64,000 bases of DNA from Ascaphus truei (taxonomy: Eukaryota > Chordata > Amphibia > Anura > Ascaphidae). Positions 35,968-47,639 of this stretch are shown here, in pieces. The position numbers and the translations under genes are program-made. Under the pieces are notes generated by a model that was not told where the DNA came from, ran no database searches, and worked only from the letters and a program-made list of their open reading frames with translations. The DNA is taken from positions 75,211,322 through 75,275,321 of the forward strand of contig CM071573.1 in NCBI GenBank assembly GCA_036426205.1, given 5' to 3'. Numbering within the stretch: the first letter of the stretch is position 1; each line of letters opens with the position of its first letter.

Positions 35968-37532
35968 TTTACATTCCGCGGTCACGTGATCGGGACATTG
36001 AAATGCGAGGGATACCAGCACCTGATAACGGGGCCTGTATCTCGGGAAGCAGGGGGTCCCGGACCTGAAACCAATGCGGTTCAGCTCCGGAGACCCTCTG
36101 CCATGTACACATATGAATAAAATTGTATTTAAATATATTTAATGTTGACGATGTTTGCGCCGAGAGAGCGGCGGATCTCTCTCTGCTGAAGACACATCTC
36201 GGCAGGGGACGGCTTCTCTGTAGCTTCTCGCCAGGCAGACTGTCTCACCACCGTTACTCGCCATGTTGGCAATGTTGCTCTCGCTGTGATCGCAGATTCG
36301 GCCCTTCCTGCATACAGCGAAGGCAACACGCCAAAAACATGGCGAATTCAAATCCCTGGCATGCAATTTTCCACCGCTTACTGCATGACGCCCTAATTCT
36401 TGGTACTAAGCTCTTCTGCTGGCCCCATCTGGGGCACTGTTGCAGAGAAGTTTAGCACATGACAACTTCCTTTAGGAAGACCTCCCTGCGTATGCCTGGA
36501 TGTAAAATTTACTTTGGATAGTCAAGCAATTTTGATATAATTTGTTGCACCTCTAATTAGATAATGAGGCTGGATATAAAGGGATTAAATCATGGTATTT
36601 GTGACAATATTGAATCATAAAATGTATAATAATGGCAACATCAGAAGTGTTTACTTCCTGTGTTGTGGGATATACCCTGTATGCTGAGATAGATCTTCTT
36701 TTATGAAGAAGACCTCTCCCTATTTCTTGCTGCACCTGCATGGCAATCTTATTAAGAGGGCCGACCCATAGCTGATATAATGTTGTTAATTCATATAAAC
36801 CAAAAGTGTGTGATCCGTAGTGTAAGACAATTGCATTTGTTTAAGGAGTTTATAACATTGATGTATATATCACACTTTTTTAATGAGCTGAATGTTGACT
36901 CATTAATAAGCCATATGATAGAATATCTTGTCTCTATTGTAAAAAACCTAAGCCAAGTACTCAACATGGGAAACATGTTATAATATGCCAATACAGCTTC
37001 TACTAACAGGACTCAATTAAGAAAAAAAGGAATCCAAATACATTTTCAGAATACACATTGACAAAGTTGAGACATTAGGGGGTCTGGCATAACAACATAA
37101 CAGCATTTAGGATGAAGCCATTTTGTGTGAATATTTCATCATCACCTATTGTCTTGTCTCTGTGAGTCTTAATTTCTGTGTTTCATTTCTGTATAAACAA
37201 ATGTGTGAAGCAGAGAATGGTATGTTTTCGCTCCCATGACGTCACATCCGCCCTGCTGGAACGCAGGAGTGAGACGCACGCCGAGAAGAGGGAAGAAAAA
37301 CTGCACTAAGACACCGGAGGCGAGATGCATTGCGTATCTAAATGCTTTTAAATAGCATACATCATGTGTGAGTGTATTGTTATTTTTTAACCACTTGAAT
37401 ACAGTTTTTAAACAGATCGCGCTATGTTGGCTTTTCTGTGTTTAACTATTTAAGGAATACATTCCCACACCGAGATTCCAGCCAGTTTATCATCACTGCA
37501 GACATATACCCAAAGATACCTTTATTACCAGC

Positions 37533-37831
37533 ATCATCCTCACACTTGTGAGTATAAATAACAGCAGACTTAAAGAAGAATACGCATTTATTGTCACAAT
37601 ACTGCACCATCAGTTTTATTTTTATATCTCCACATGTTTGCGCTTCCCTTTGATCACCACGTCGCCATATTCACCTGGGATTGAGAGAGCAGTCCTGCAC
37701 TGGGTCACAGCAGCATTCAGGATTTGTTTTTCACTTATATTTATTCAATTTAAGGTTTATATGTTAATATTGGATTAACACGTGTTTAAAGCTTATAATA
37801 GAGCGCCACTTTTGATATATCACGTTTTGCA
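37533..37831. repeat. Junction and second copy of 24336-24598
   Basis: 37533-37571 is unique (CACACTTGTGAGTATAAATA and following). 37572-37831 equals 24336-24598. The 3.86-kb block 20480-24335 is therefore absent here. Confidence 0.8.
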
Positions 37832-39470
37832 CTTGTCCGTTGTGCACTTGACTTGAATAAATTCACGTGTTATTCAGTTTTCAAAATAACCTCAGACTGT
37901 GTTTCTTATTTACGCTTTTCTCAACATTTTAATCATGTTTCAGAAAATGACGTCTCTGAAGAGAGTCCATAGAAGACTACATGGTTTAGTCAGTAGAGCG
38001 TCTTTAATAACATTTGGTCATTTGTTTGAGGATAATTTGCTTGAGGTCAGTTGGAAAAGAAACAAAATTATCAATTTGATTTCCTTCAAAACAAGGGGTA
38101 AACATGCATTGCAAACTGTTGCGATAGCAAATGTCTTGGAATAAGAAGATGCAGACATTTTATATGTCACAATTTTTACTTCTTCACACCGCTGGCCCTG
38201 TGGATATTGTAAGGTTGGCATGGATCTAAAGGGGAAACAACTCATCACAATTCAAGTACAGTACAGTACATATACAGTATACTGATAAGTGGTCATATTT
38301 TAAATCTGTATAAAATGCCCATGAATTATAATAAAAGGCGACTGTTACACTCATGTAAAGATTAGCAGAGACATGCTGTAGTTGTTGCAGTTTTTCTCAG
38401 TTTCTCCTGGCCAAACAAAGCATGCTCATCAAGCTTGTTTTACAGTAAATACATTTAGTTAAACAAAACAAAGGTGAACAAGCACTTATTGTTAGTTCCT
38501 TTGATGCTGGATAGAGCTTTCAGAGGTTGTCTTGCAATGGCGAGTATATTTACTCAGTGCTAATTAACCTACCATTGGTAAAATAGCCCCATTTGTATAG
38601 TACTGTACTGTATGTGGCATTAAGATAATGAATTTCTTGGCATCTTGGGGAGGGTATTTTGGGAGCATTTTGGAACTGGTTCTGGACACATCGGCTCTTG
38701 CTTTCAGGCTAAAATAAAAACATACTGTATATGTCAGCTGTTGGTTCTTGAAAGAAACAACATTTGTATTCATAGGCACATAAGAATTGTATCTTCTGCT
38801 CCTTCAGCAAGTCACCAAACTTTGGCTTACAGTACTTGAAGGAATCCATTGTATATAGGGCTCAAGATAGTAAAGAAATATATAATTCATAGCACGGTTG
38901 ATACACACAGTCATACAGATGTAGCGAGACTTACTTTTCCATGATCGCGGGTATAAAGAAAATGAAATGTGTTGGCACTTAATTGCATGCCGTGGCCCTG
39001 TGACCATGGCTGCCCAGAGGTGTCTTGAGGCTTCCTTAGTTCTTTAAATTAACGGTAGGTGATGTTAGTGTGTAGGTACGCTAAATTCAACGTATTATGA
39101 GATTATTGCTACAGTTATGCATGGTCTCTGTAGTACTGTAGGAGAAAACGCCAGTGATTCTTTTAGACACCCAGAATAACCTATACACTAGATACCCCCT
39201 TAACCTATACAATAGACACCCCCTTCCTATACACCTTTTCATGCAGAAAATTGTTATTTTTTTATTAGTTCCCATTAGTTTATGTATGTTTTTTATGTTA
39301 GTGTTTTCACTGCTTCTTTCATGCTTCTTATTAAAATCTTTGACGATTTTCACATTCGACTCCTGACTCATGGTTCCCAGGTTTTTTGTTTTCTTTTTTT
39401 TATTTCGGTTATTTACAGGTTATTCTGAGCTGCTTAATATAGGAATCATTGGCAGTCTTTTTTGGTGTTT
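37832..39470. other. Apparently unique AT-rich sequence
   Basis: I see no gene. Short CAGTACAGTACATATACAGT-type repeats occur near 38257-38282. The open frames here are short and lack domain features. Confidence 0.4.
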
Positions 39471-39574
39471 TGTTTATATATCTATATATCTATCTATCTA
39501 TATATCTATATATCTATATAATCTATCTATATTATATCCATAATATATATATCTATATATTATATATGTATATA
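39471..39574. repeat. (TATC/TA)n microsatellite, left part
   Basis: ATATCTATCTATC units and TA runs. The array resumes at 40820-40935, so the LTR between was inserted into it. Confidence 0.85.
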
Positions 39575-40817
39575 TATAGCCAGGTAACCCCTCGGTCTCC
39601 TTGTGTTCCTGTCCTCCCTGTGCTTTTGGCTTTCCCTCATTCGCTGCTAGTGTGTGTGCTGGAGGGGCGGGCGGAGTTGGCGGTTATCTCTGGCGGCGGA
39701 GGGCGCCATGTTGGCTGTGCGCACGCACTTCGCAAGTTGCGCAGCGCAGTACGGCGAGCGCGAGCAACGTCTCCTTCGAGTAAAGCAGGCAAGGGGCACC
39801 ACTTGCGGCGGCCATTAGAGGGAGAGCACAAGGCTCCCTAATGTAAGCTGTTATGCGGTACTATACAATCGTTCCCTGATGCTCAGGGGCAGTGACACCC
39901 CTGATAAACCAGGGAACCGTGAGGCGGCAGGATTCTCCTAAAGAGCAGGAAGTTACTATTGCCTGCTGGGAGAGTAAGCATTCAGTGAAAACCAGAGCCT
40001 GAAGCTGCCGGTTAGGTCACACGACTGTGCTCCAGGGACTGGCCAGTTGGTAATCCCCAGGCCCAGTTAGTTTCCTGAGGGCACTGTAGAAGTGGTCTAT
40101 GTTGCTTAGATGAAGGCCTTATTGCAGGGCACTACTTCCTAGTTTTCAGCTAGAGATAATCTCTGCAGGACTATTGCCTGATTAGCCATTGCAGCCTGAG
40201 AGCTGAAGGTGAGCATCTGCTCCAAGCAAGACGTGTTCCAGATGATCATCCTGGCTGGGGATCCCCCCTAGGAGCGAGGGAACTCATTCTGCAGTAAGCG
40301 CGCAGTACGGCTGTGGGATCCACTTGCAGGTTTGCAGAGTAATACAGGATTACTCCTGGTTAGGGACCTACCAGGAAGGTATTACGTTAAAGAAAGTACC
40401 AACGGGTCCCAACACCGGGAAGGATGTCCCACACACACCTTAGGTGCTCTGGACAGTGGTACACAAAACCAAGTGACACAGTGATACAGGACTGATTATA
40501 ACCACCACTGTTCCATATGCGTGAAATTGTAATGCTGTGTAACGCAGAGAATAATTGTTGGTTTTATAAATGCTGAGTCTTATAATTCCTGGTCAGTAAA
40601 TACTGTTTATCCAATGCCGTGTGGTATTGTCTATGTGGGGTTCTGATAAGGGCATACTCCCACCATACTCCCCCCCGTTGGGATCCCTCATCATTGGAGG
40701 CCTTGCACCGAGTGTAAGTAAACCCCAGGCTCCCAGTGGCGGAGGCTCAGGCCTTCGTTTAATCTAACGCAGGTAAGTATACCAGTATACCGTACCCCAG
40801 GGGTACAGACCGCTACA
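39575..40817 (+). mobile_element. LTR inserted in a microsatellite
   Basis: It starts TATAGCCAGGTAACCCC (second base changed from the family TGTAGCCAGG) and ends GACCGCTACA. It shares GCTCCAGGGACTGGCCA, TTGGTAATCCCC and GGCCCAGTTAGTTTCCTGAG with the LTR at 58535, and the 3' block AGGCTCCCAGTGGCGGAGGC with the one at 15441. No internal genes remain. The exact ends are uncertain because the target is a TA-rich array. Confidence 0.65.
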
Positions 40818-40935
40818 ACATATACTATATCTATCTCATCTATCTATATCTCCTTATCTCTCTATCTATACTCTACTTATTCTATCCTCCTATCTATACA
40901 TCACTATATATATATATAATATATATACTATAGAT
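40818..40935. repeat. (TATC)n microsatellite, right part
   Basis: Imperfect CTATCTAT units and TA runs, the continuation of 39471-39574 beyond the LTR. Confidence 0.8.
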
Positions 40936-40974
40936 CCTATATACCGTATATTGGTGACCCCTTTATTAGTAGTT

Positions 40975-41560
40975 GTTTTTTTAATGAAGACGAGACAGGA
41001 CAGGTTATCACTATCGCAAGGCTCCATAATTTAGTTTGCTCAGGGAATCTCTTGCGATTGGTCTCTATATATATACATATCTCTTATTATCTGTTTTTGA
41101 TTATAATATTCGGAACACTATAAACCTCTAGCCCCAACCCGCTATTTAAATTTAGCATAGACATTAACCTATTATACACCCGGAGGGCTGAAAAACCAGT
41201 CCTGTTTTTTGGTTGTCGCTTTTTCTTTAAGACAATTTACCTATAAGGATGTAGCCCCATTTACCTTGATTACTATGAATCAGGAGGTCCTCAGATGAGA
41301 GCGAAGTCTTTTTCTTTGGTGTGTTTGTTTTTGTGTGTTTTTTGTCTTTTGCATTTTTTTCTGTTTTTTTTATTCCAATAAAAGTTTAATTCCCTAACTA
41401 TATCGATCATTTCACAATCCGGATCTGAGCAGCGTTACTCGGATCTCTTTCCTTCCTCTCTGCTGCGCGCTCGGGTCTCTTCTCTGTGTATATCTGCCCC
41501 TGGAGCCTCCTCTCGCAACCACTGACACTGCAGCTCCTCCCCCATCCCTGTCCCCTCCCT
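40975..41560. repeat. Unclassified repeat, copies of 24880-25290 in mixed orientation
   Basis: 40975-41060 is the inverse of 24880-24975 (GAAGACGAGACAGGACAGG). 41180-41540 matches 24985-25290 directly (AACCAGTCCTGTTTTT, TTCCAATAAAAGTT, TGTATATCTGCCCCTG). The rearranged order suggests two insertions or an internal inversion. Confidence 0.55.
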
Positions 41561-41819
41561 ACACCACTTTTTTATTACCTAAATGCACCGCAAAACTACA
41601 TACCCTGAACAACCTGCAGACATATACAGTAAGGAGGGGCGCCCTTATTCTCACCCCCCATTTCTTCTTTCCTCTGTCTTTCCCTCCTCCATATTGAGAC
41701 ACAGTGCGGCAGTACGTTGCAAGCTCTCTTCGGGCGGAACATCTTTCCTTCCTCCCGATCTTTACATCTATGTTCTTGCTGCAGCTCCACACTCCGGGCT
41801 ATTATATCCCCGTGTGGCA

Positions 41820-42012
41820 GGGTTTGTTCTGTGGTAAAACATTAACGCTGCTCCTGTCCGTTGAAGATGCAAATACAGATAGAGGTAGGCAGTTGCGGCC
41901 GGGCAAATGGAGCCTGCATGTTACTAGATATATTGTCTGTGGTAAAACCGTGCGCTGCTCTCCCTGATTGGAGATACACAGATGAGGTAATAGTTGCCGG
42001 GCAAAATGGGAA
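41820..42012. repeat. Two-unit tandem duplication (about 115 bp, second unit shorter)
   Basis: TCTGTGGTAAAACATTAACG at 41829 and TCTGTGGTAAAACCGTGCGC at 41937 open two units. Both continue through a GATACA/GATGCA block to TTGCGGCCGGGCAAATGG and TTGCCGGGCAAAATGGG respectively. Confidence 0.6.
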
Positions 42013-42211
42013 ACTCTGCAATCTTATACTATATTAGTGAAAGCCTGTATGTTGCCTGCCTGATGTCCGGGTGGTCCCCCTAGCGCAATCATCATTGGTC
42101 CGCTTGGCCGCCCGCCCCCGCAACCCCTCTTCATTGGACTCACAAGCCCCACCCCCTTGGCCCGCCCCCACACCGTCTCATTGGCCTGAGGGCGAGTGAC
42201 GGCCAGAAGGT

Positions 42212-42216
42212 CCCAA

Positions 42217-42247
<31 letters not shown>

Positions 42248-42270
42248 CACAACACACACGTCACACACAC
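42212..42270. repeat. Poly(A) followed by (CA)n
   Basis: About 19 A residues, then ACACACAC runs with a CGTCACAC interruption. The open frames through here are artefacts of the simple sequence. Confidence 0.9.
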
Positions 42271-42499
42271 ACGTGGGGGGGTTTACAATACATTAGGCGG
42301 GGCCACAGTGTTACGCACATCCTACCGCTCGCTCTCCCACCTGTCCCCCTTAGCTCCATCCCCGCCCTCCTCCCTTTTTCCCTCTCTTACCTTTTTCCGT
42401 CACTACCCCCCCCCCTCCACGTTGAGCTGCCGACGGTGAGTGATCGGACCGGACAGTTTAGTGAGCGGTCCTTCACGTCCCCCAATCACCCCCCTTCAA

Positions 42500-42745
42500 A
42501 TACAACCCCTCCCCTGCACTCACTTCCCCTCACCCGGCCCCCCCCCGCTGCGCCTCTAACAGTTCCAGCGGGGGAGCGGAGTGATCACCTCCCCTCACTC
42601 ACTTCCCCTCCACCCCCCCCCGGCGCCGCTACCCTCAGCGGGGGAGCGAGTGATCACCTCCCCTCACCGACACTTCTCCCACTTCCCCCTCCACACCCCC
42701 CCCCCGGCCCGCTACACCTCAAGCGGGGGAGCGGAGTGATCACCA
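42500..42745. repeat. GC-rich minisatellite, about three 80-bp units
   Basis: Each unit has CTCACTTCCCCTC, a long C run, then a block like CAGCGGGGGAGCGGAGTGAT. Three units occur at about 42515, 42592 and 42660. A precursor-like unit lies at 42420-42480. Confidence 0.7.
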
Positions 42746-42766
42746 CTGTAGACACCTGACTCTGGG

Positions 42767-43306
42767 GCCTATTCTAGTTGTGCCAAAGTCTGACAAACCG
42801 CACTTTAGAAGCGGATTGGCATGCTTTGCTACTCTGTAAGCCCTTCTCACATGTCCAAACCGCATCTAAACGGCCATTTTAGAAGCGCTTTCACTCTGCC
42901 AATCTGATCATTCTCAAATAATCCTCAAACTCACATTTCGTGCCCACAACTGCTATTCTAGTAGCTCCATTATGCAAACTGCTGCTAAAAACTCACTTTT
43001 TTTTAACACCACCTCAAGGATCGTGAGATTGGTATCGTGAGTTACATCCAGAGCCTGAAGTATGGGTTTTGCTCTCAGTCAAACCAATAAATCAGACTGG
43101 GGATGGAGTTAGCACCACCTCAGGTCATTCCGCTTCTAAAGCAAATACAGACCGGGCGGTTTGGCTCTTACTTTTGTAGAAGCGGTTTATAAAAAGTGAT
43201 TTGCAATAGACAATATTTTTTTTTTCCACATATTATTCCGCTTCTTGTGATCATGCCAAATCATGTGGTTTGACAATGACAAGTTCGGAGCTACAAGATT
43301 AGGCTG
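42767..43306. mobile_element. Harbinger-like TIR element
   Basis: The left end GGGGCCTATTCTAGTTGTGC and the right end (reverse complement GCCTAATCTTGTAGCTCCGA) are similar, and both lead into a GACAAACC or GTCAAACC block. GAAGCG hexamers (TAGAAGCGG) repeat inside on both strands. No ORF. The target site is unclear. Confidence 0.45.
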
Positions 43307-44782
43307 CTCTGTCTTTTATAGTGATGACATATTTATTAAAGTGGAGCACAGAAACATACTGCACATTGTAAATGACATGAGTAGGGCTGTGTTCAATAGG
43401 GATCGTATTGTATAAGCAAAAAGTAGTGCACTGGTTCAGTGAATGTTTTATAACAATATTTATGATTGTATACACTTAGAAAAGTAATACAGCTTAAAAC
43501 AAATCCAATATTCCATCAACTTCCCTTGACTGTCTCTTTTGAAGTTCCACCTGTTAGATAATGAACAAATACTGTAGATGGGCTAATTAAAGACTGAATT
43601 GTTCTGCAGTTACATCACTGTGCATGCATGATCTATGCCTGTTCAATAGAAAGCATATGCAATGTGTTGCATTATTACGCCTGCACACAGGATTAAAAAT
43701 GCAATGAAATACAGGGACAAAAGCAGATGTTCACTTAATAATACAACACTGATCTTCTGTATCGCTGGATGTGTTTGGTACAGTACGAGAAGACGGTGTT
43801 GAAGTGGAGAACCTGTCAAACATGGATGTAAACAATGGCATCAGTACTGCATTGCATGAAACCAACAACATACTTACTAAAATGCCCACCCAAACTACTC
43901 TAGTTTATCACTTCAGAGAATCACCCACAAATATGTAAAAAAATATATTACCTTAACATTTCATGATTTTATCATTTTGAGTCACTTATTACTTCAACCC
44001 ACAGTCCTCAGATGCCATAATAGTCAATTTATTGTGTCTTTGATGTTCTTCAATTTGGAAGCAGTGTATTTGTATTGCTTCTGAAGGGCATCTAAAATAA
44101 CGCCCATCTGTATAGCCTCATTAGTATCATGCGAGCCATCAAAGTTCAATTTTCTGGAACATATGTCAGCATATAAAATGTATATGATTCTAGAAAATCA
44201 ACTGGACAAATCTATATAGTTGTCCCCTGCAGCGTGCAGCCTATCTTAAGGTTTCCCTCTGTATTATGAACAGATGACAGGTAGAGGATGCTCAGTGACA
44301 GGAATATGTCTTCATGTCCGTGGTTCATTTTCCACAACTGTGCTTTGGAAAATAGGCACAGGTAACTGACCCAACCCAGGGACACCACTTTCCTGAAGGT
44401 TTGCCTTGGGAGGATGGGAGGGAGGCATAGGAACAATGTCATAATCGTTAAATGAGAGTAATGATCTTTAGTGTCTTTCTGGCATCTGGGGGTTGCTTTC
44501 AAGCAAATAGGAGCAGCAGATGTTGCCTCCAAATGTTGTGCCCTCTCTTGCAATATCCACAAGAGAATAGAAAACATCCATGTGCCTCACAATATGGTCC
44601 ATACTCGGTCCATTTTAACCAGGGATTCTATTCTCTGATCATGCTTGGGTACCTGTACCATCATCACAATTGTTAGAAAGAATTACCACTTGACAATGCA
44701 ATTCTATCCCTGAACAAGGCACCGGCAAAACTTAGACTAGAGCTCAGTTCTAGGTTGGAAGAGCTGGGTCTGAAGTGAGGTG
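43307..44782. other. Mostly unique sequence, no supported gene
   Basis: Two minus-strand exon-like frames (44165-44038 and 43835-43750) and a 121-codon frame at 44577-44212 were considered, but none links to others by phase or shows a domain. A tandem-type stretch, GGTTGGAAGAGCTGGGTCTG, at 44750-44782 belongs to the array that resumes at 46170. Confidence 0.4.
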
Positions 44783-46165
44783 CACTGGGTATGTATGTAA
44801 GTATGTATGTATGTCTTTATTTATATAAAGCCATTAGTGTACATAGCGCTTCACAGCAGTAATATACGTGACTATCATATAAATAACAAATAATACAAAT
44901 AACAGATCATGGGAATAAGTGCTTCAGACATAAAAGTAACATTTCAGAAGAGGAGTCCCTGCTCTGAGGAGGTAGGTAGGAATAAAGTAGAGACAGTAGG
45001 AGGGAATTCTGTAAACTGCATCTGCAGGGGGCCAAGGTTTATTATCATGTGTCTAGTATTATCCACGATGTTACTCATATGCTTCTTTAAGCAAGTGTGT
45101 CTTAAGATGGGTCTTAAAGGTGGATATTGCTAGTTGGGTATTGAGGGGAAGGGCATTCCAGAAGTGTGGGGCAGTCAGTGAGAAAGGTTTAAGGCAGGAG
45201 AGAGCTTTAGATACAAAGGGGGTAGAGAGAAGACATCCTTGAGCAGAATGCAAGAGTCGGGATGGTGCATAGCGAGAAATTAGGGCTGAGATATAAGGAG
45301 GGGCAGAAGAGTGTAAAGCTTTAAAAGTGAGGAGGAGAATTGAGTGCAAGATGTGGGATTTGATAGGAAGCCAGTAGAGTGATTTGAGCAGGGGAGACGC
45401 TGAGATAGATTTAGGAAAGAGTAGAGTGATTCTGGCAGCAGCGTTTAGGGTAGATTGTAGGGGAGACAGGTGAGAGGCAGGAAGGCCAGACAGCAGGAGG
45501 TTACAGTAATCGAGACGGGAAAGAATGAGGGCCTGAATCAGAGTTTTAGCAGTGGAGCAACAGAGGAAAGGGCCTATCTTTGTAATATTGCAGAGGAAAA
45601 AGCGTCAGGTTTTAGAAACGTTTTGAATTTGATAGGAGAATGTGAGAGAGGAGTCGAGTGTGACCCATAGGTAGCATGCTTGGGCTACTGGGTGAATGAT
45701 AGTACTACAGTAATGTGGAAGGAGGAAGTAGGACCAGGTTTGGGAGGACGTAAGAGGAGATCGGTTTTTGCCATGTTAAGTTTAAGTCGGCGTAGGGCCA
45801 TCCAGGATGATATTGAAGAGAGACATTCAGAAACTTTGGTCTGTACAGCAGGTGTAAAGTCAGGGTTTGAAAAGTAAATTTTAATGTCGTCAGCATAGAG
45901 GTGATATTTAAACCCAAGAGATGTGATTAGGTCACCTAGAGAAAGTGTGTGCAGAGAAAAGAGAAGATGTCCCAGGACAGAGCCCTGGGGTACCCTCACA
46001 GAGAGATCGATAGAGGAGGAGGTGTTAGCAGAAGAGACACTGAAAGTACAATGGGAGACGTGCGAGGAGATCCAGGATAGAGCTTTGTTACGAATACAAA
46101 GAGTATGGAGAATGTGAAGGAGAAGAGGGTGGTCCATGGTGTAAAATGCTGCAGAGAGGTCCAAG
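44783..46165 (-). mobile_element. L2-like LINE, 3' 1.4 kb
   Basis: The minus strand carries L2 RT and C-terminal coding sequence, then a 3' UTR ending in GAAGCGCTATGTACACTAAT, TTATATAAATAAAGAC and an (ATAC)n tail at 44790-44810. It interrupts a GGTCTGAAGTG-type tandem repeat that is seen on both sides (44755-44780, 46170-46390). This locates both ends of the insertion. Confidence 0.85.
45074..46164 (-). pseudogene. L2 reverse-transcriptase fragment
   Basis: 46164-45685 reads MDLSAAFYTMDHPLLLHIL (RT motif A region with FYT in place of FDT), [16 protein letters not shown] and YHLYADDIKIYF (motif C with both Asp). After frame changes, 45680-45350 has SRLDYCNLLLSGLPAS. 45349-45074 has the L2 C-terminus (LLLTFKALHSSAPPYISALI, PFSLTAPHFWNALPLN, FKTHLKTHLL) and a stop. 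The loss of the motif A Asp and the frameshifts mean it is inactive. Confidence 0.85.
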
Positions 46166-46169
46166 CTGA

Positions 46170-46390
46170 GGGGTTTCTCGGTCTGAAGTGGGATGTGCTT
46201 GGTCCAAGGTTGGGTGAGCAGGGTTCAATGTGAGGTCAGCAGGGTCTGAAGTGTGGTGTATAGGGTTCAAGGTTGGGTGATAAGGGTCCAAGGTGGGGAG
46301 AGATGGAGCTTGAGGTTGATGCAAGGTGGGATGAGCTCAGTGCAAGGTGGAGTGAGCTGGATACAGAGTGGGTCATGGTTTGGATGGGGT
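46170..46390. repeat. Degenerate GGTTGGGTGAG-type minisatellite
   Basis: Units such as GGTCCAAGGTTGGGTGAGCA and GTGCAAGGTGGAGTGAGCTG recur with heavy drift. It is continuous with 44750-44782 across the L2 insertion. Confidence 0.6.
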
Positions 46391-47044
46391 GGGTCCTCTC
46401 GTATTCTCTGTGTCTTTGCTTTTGCATATTTAAGTTTGCCAAAATACAGAAAATTGACATTTGTTAAGGTTTTAGTTGTTTACAGTCAAGACTTTTCAAT
46501 ATTACACCCAGTATATAACATCAATGTAATTGTAAAAGACTGTACATACTTGTCGCAGGACCAACTTTCCTTTGATGGCTCATTGCTATGGTTTTCACTT
46601 GCTTATTTTCTTCCACATCTGTTCCACAAGAACAATGCCCAAAAGGATCCAGTGATCAGACACAGCAAGCTCTATGTCAACTGTATAAATAAGTAGCATA
46701 ACGTCTAGAACCTAATTGTCAGAGAATAAATATAGTGCACATAGAGTAATTGTTTTATGGGATGAATAGTGCCTAATAGTGCCTAACCCAGAACATACTT
46801 GAAAACGAGAGGTAACTCTCAATGTATTACTTCCTGGTAAAATATTTTATAAATAAATAAATAATGGTGTCTAGAAGAGATCACCACAAATGAAAAAAGA
46901 TGGCACAATAAACATCTCCCATATTAAGGTATTTGGAATTTATCACACATAACTCAGCATGGTATCAAAATGAGGTAACTCACACATATTCCACAGTCCC
47001 CATTTTTCATCCTTGTAATCCATCTGGAGGTCCTTTTGATGTGC
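46391..47044. other. Unique stretch with an L2/CR1-type tail
   Basis: 46800-46862 ends TTACTTCCTGGTAAAATATT and TTATAAATAAATAAATAA, a LINE-type 3' end. The rest shows nothing I can name. The plus-strand frame to 46696 has no recognisable domain. Confidence 0.4.
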
Positions 47045-47275
47045 AGAATCCGCTGTGATAGAAATCAGTGGCACAGAGCGGAAGAGCTGTGGAGCACCCC
47101 CAGGTATAAAAAACAATGTTCCAAAAGAGACTCTCATAAAAAATATATATATTTATTGCATAATCCAATAAATATATTTTTTATGGGAGTCCCCTCTGGA
47201 TCATTGTTTTTTTTATACCTTGCTGAATTTTGGTTGTGCTCCGCAGCTCTACCGCTCTGAACCACATTGGTTCCA
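47045..47275. repeat. Fold-back with about 95-bp arms
   Basis: CAGAGCGGAAGAGCTGTGGA, GTATAAAAAACAATG and CATAAAAAATATAT on the left are mirrored on the right as TCCGCAGCTCTACCGCTCTG, CATTGTTTTTTTTATAC and ATATATTTTTTATG. The centre is at about 47160. It looks like head-to-head pseudo-LTRs, though no hammerhead core is seen. Confidence 0.6.
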
Positions 47276-47639
47276 CAGTCTACTGTACCCCTTTTTTTCA
47301 CTTTTGACTATTGGATTGGGGCTTCTTTGTATTTTGTCTATGACTGCTTTTCAGGGTAACAGGTCATCTGACATTTTCATGAAGAATCCTGCTCCTTCTT
47401 AGGGTCAGGATTGATGTAACTCATACTGTACAACCTTAAGAAGATTATTGTATACGTAGAAGCAAGATGTATCTATCATTGAAGCAGTAGATAGAGAAGT
47501 GTGTTGAAGTATAATAGTTCTGATCTAAAATATCTTTTATATTTGGTTGTATGCCACTCCAATTCTTGAGGAACTCTTTTAACAGCTGATGTAGTCATAT
47601 GAATGCTAGCGATTATGAATATGATTTTGCACATGTAAC

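Larger units (their letters stand above)
30590..36393. mobile_element. Harbinger-like composite, second copy
   Basis: Same TIRs and TAA flanks as 13373-19320 (TAA at 30587-30589 and 36394-36396). Length is 5804 against 5948 bases. It contains the second copies of both LTRs. Confidence 0.7.
26040..37532. repeat. Second copy of 8716-20479 with scattered deletions
   Basis: All nested elements recur in the same order and at the same insertion points: PLE, L1-like fragment, Harbinger composite, two LTRs and palindromes. Landmark spacing shrinks evenly. PLE to Harbinger start is 4550 against 4657 bases, Harbinger start to LTR 3902 against 4005, LTR to Harbinger end 1901 against 1942, and Harbinger end to block end 1139 against 1159. 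Most differences are one-base deletions spread over all sequence types. This is the pattern of unpolished long-read sequence more than of evolution. Confidence 0.9.

Noticed and set aside
42020..42080. Possible Helitron 5' end (ATACTATATTAGTGAAAGC)
   Set aside because: It resembles a Helitron start only loosely, and I found no 3' hairpin with CTRR end in the following sequence.
42196..42759. A 187-codon plus-strand Pro-rich frame
   Set aside because: It starts in a poly(A)/(CA)n run and continues through the GC-rich 80-bp tandem repeat. No domain or splice context.
43750..43840. Minus-strand exon-like frame ending CCIIK
   Set aside because: Only one possible acceptor and no linked exon. Too short to support.
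44038..44165. Minus-strand exon-like frame (acceptor TGTTCCAG, then a 42-codon frame to TGA)
   Set aside because: The peptide looks protein-like, but no partner exon with matching phase or domain could be found nearby. A 42-codon open frame is common by chance.
46550..46690. Minus-strand frames near 46690 with a possible acceptor and donor
   Set aside because: Different frames are needed for acceptor and donor, and neither shows a known motif.
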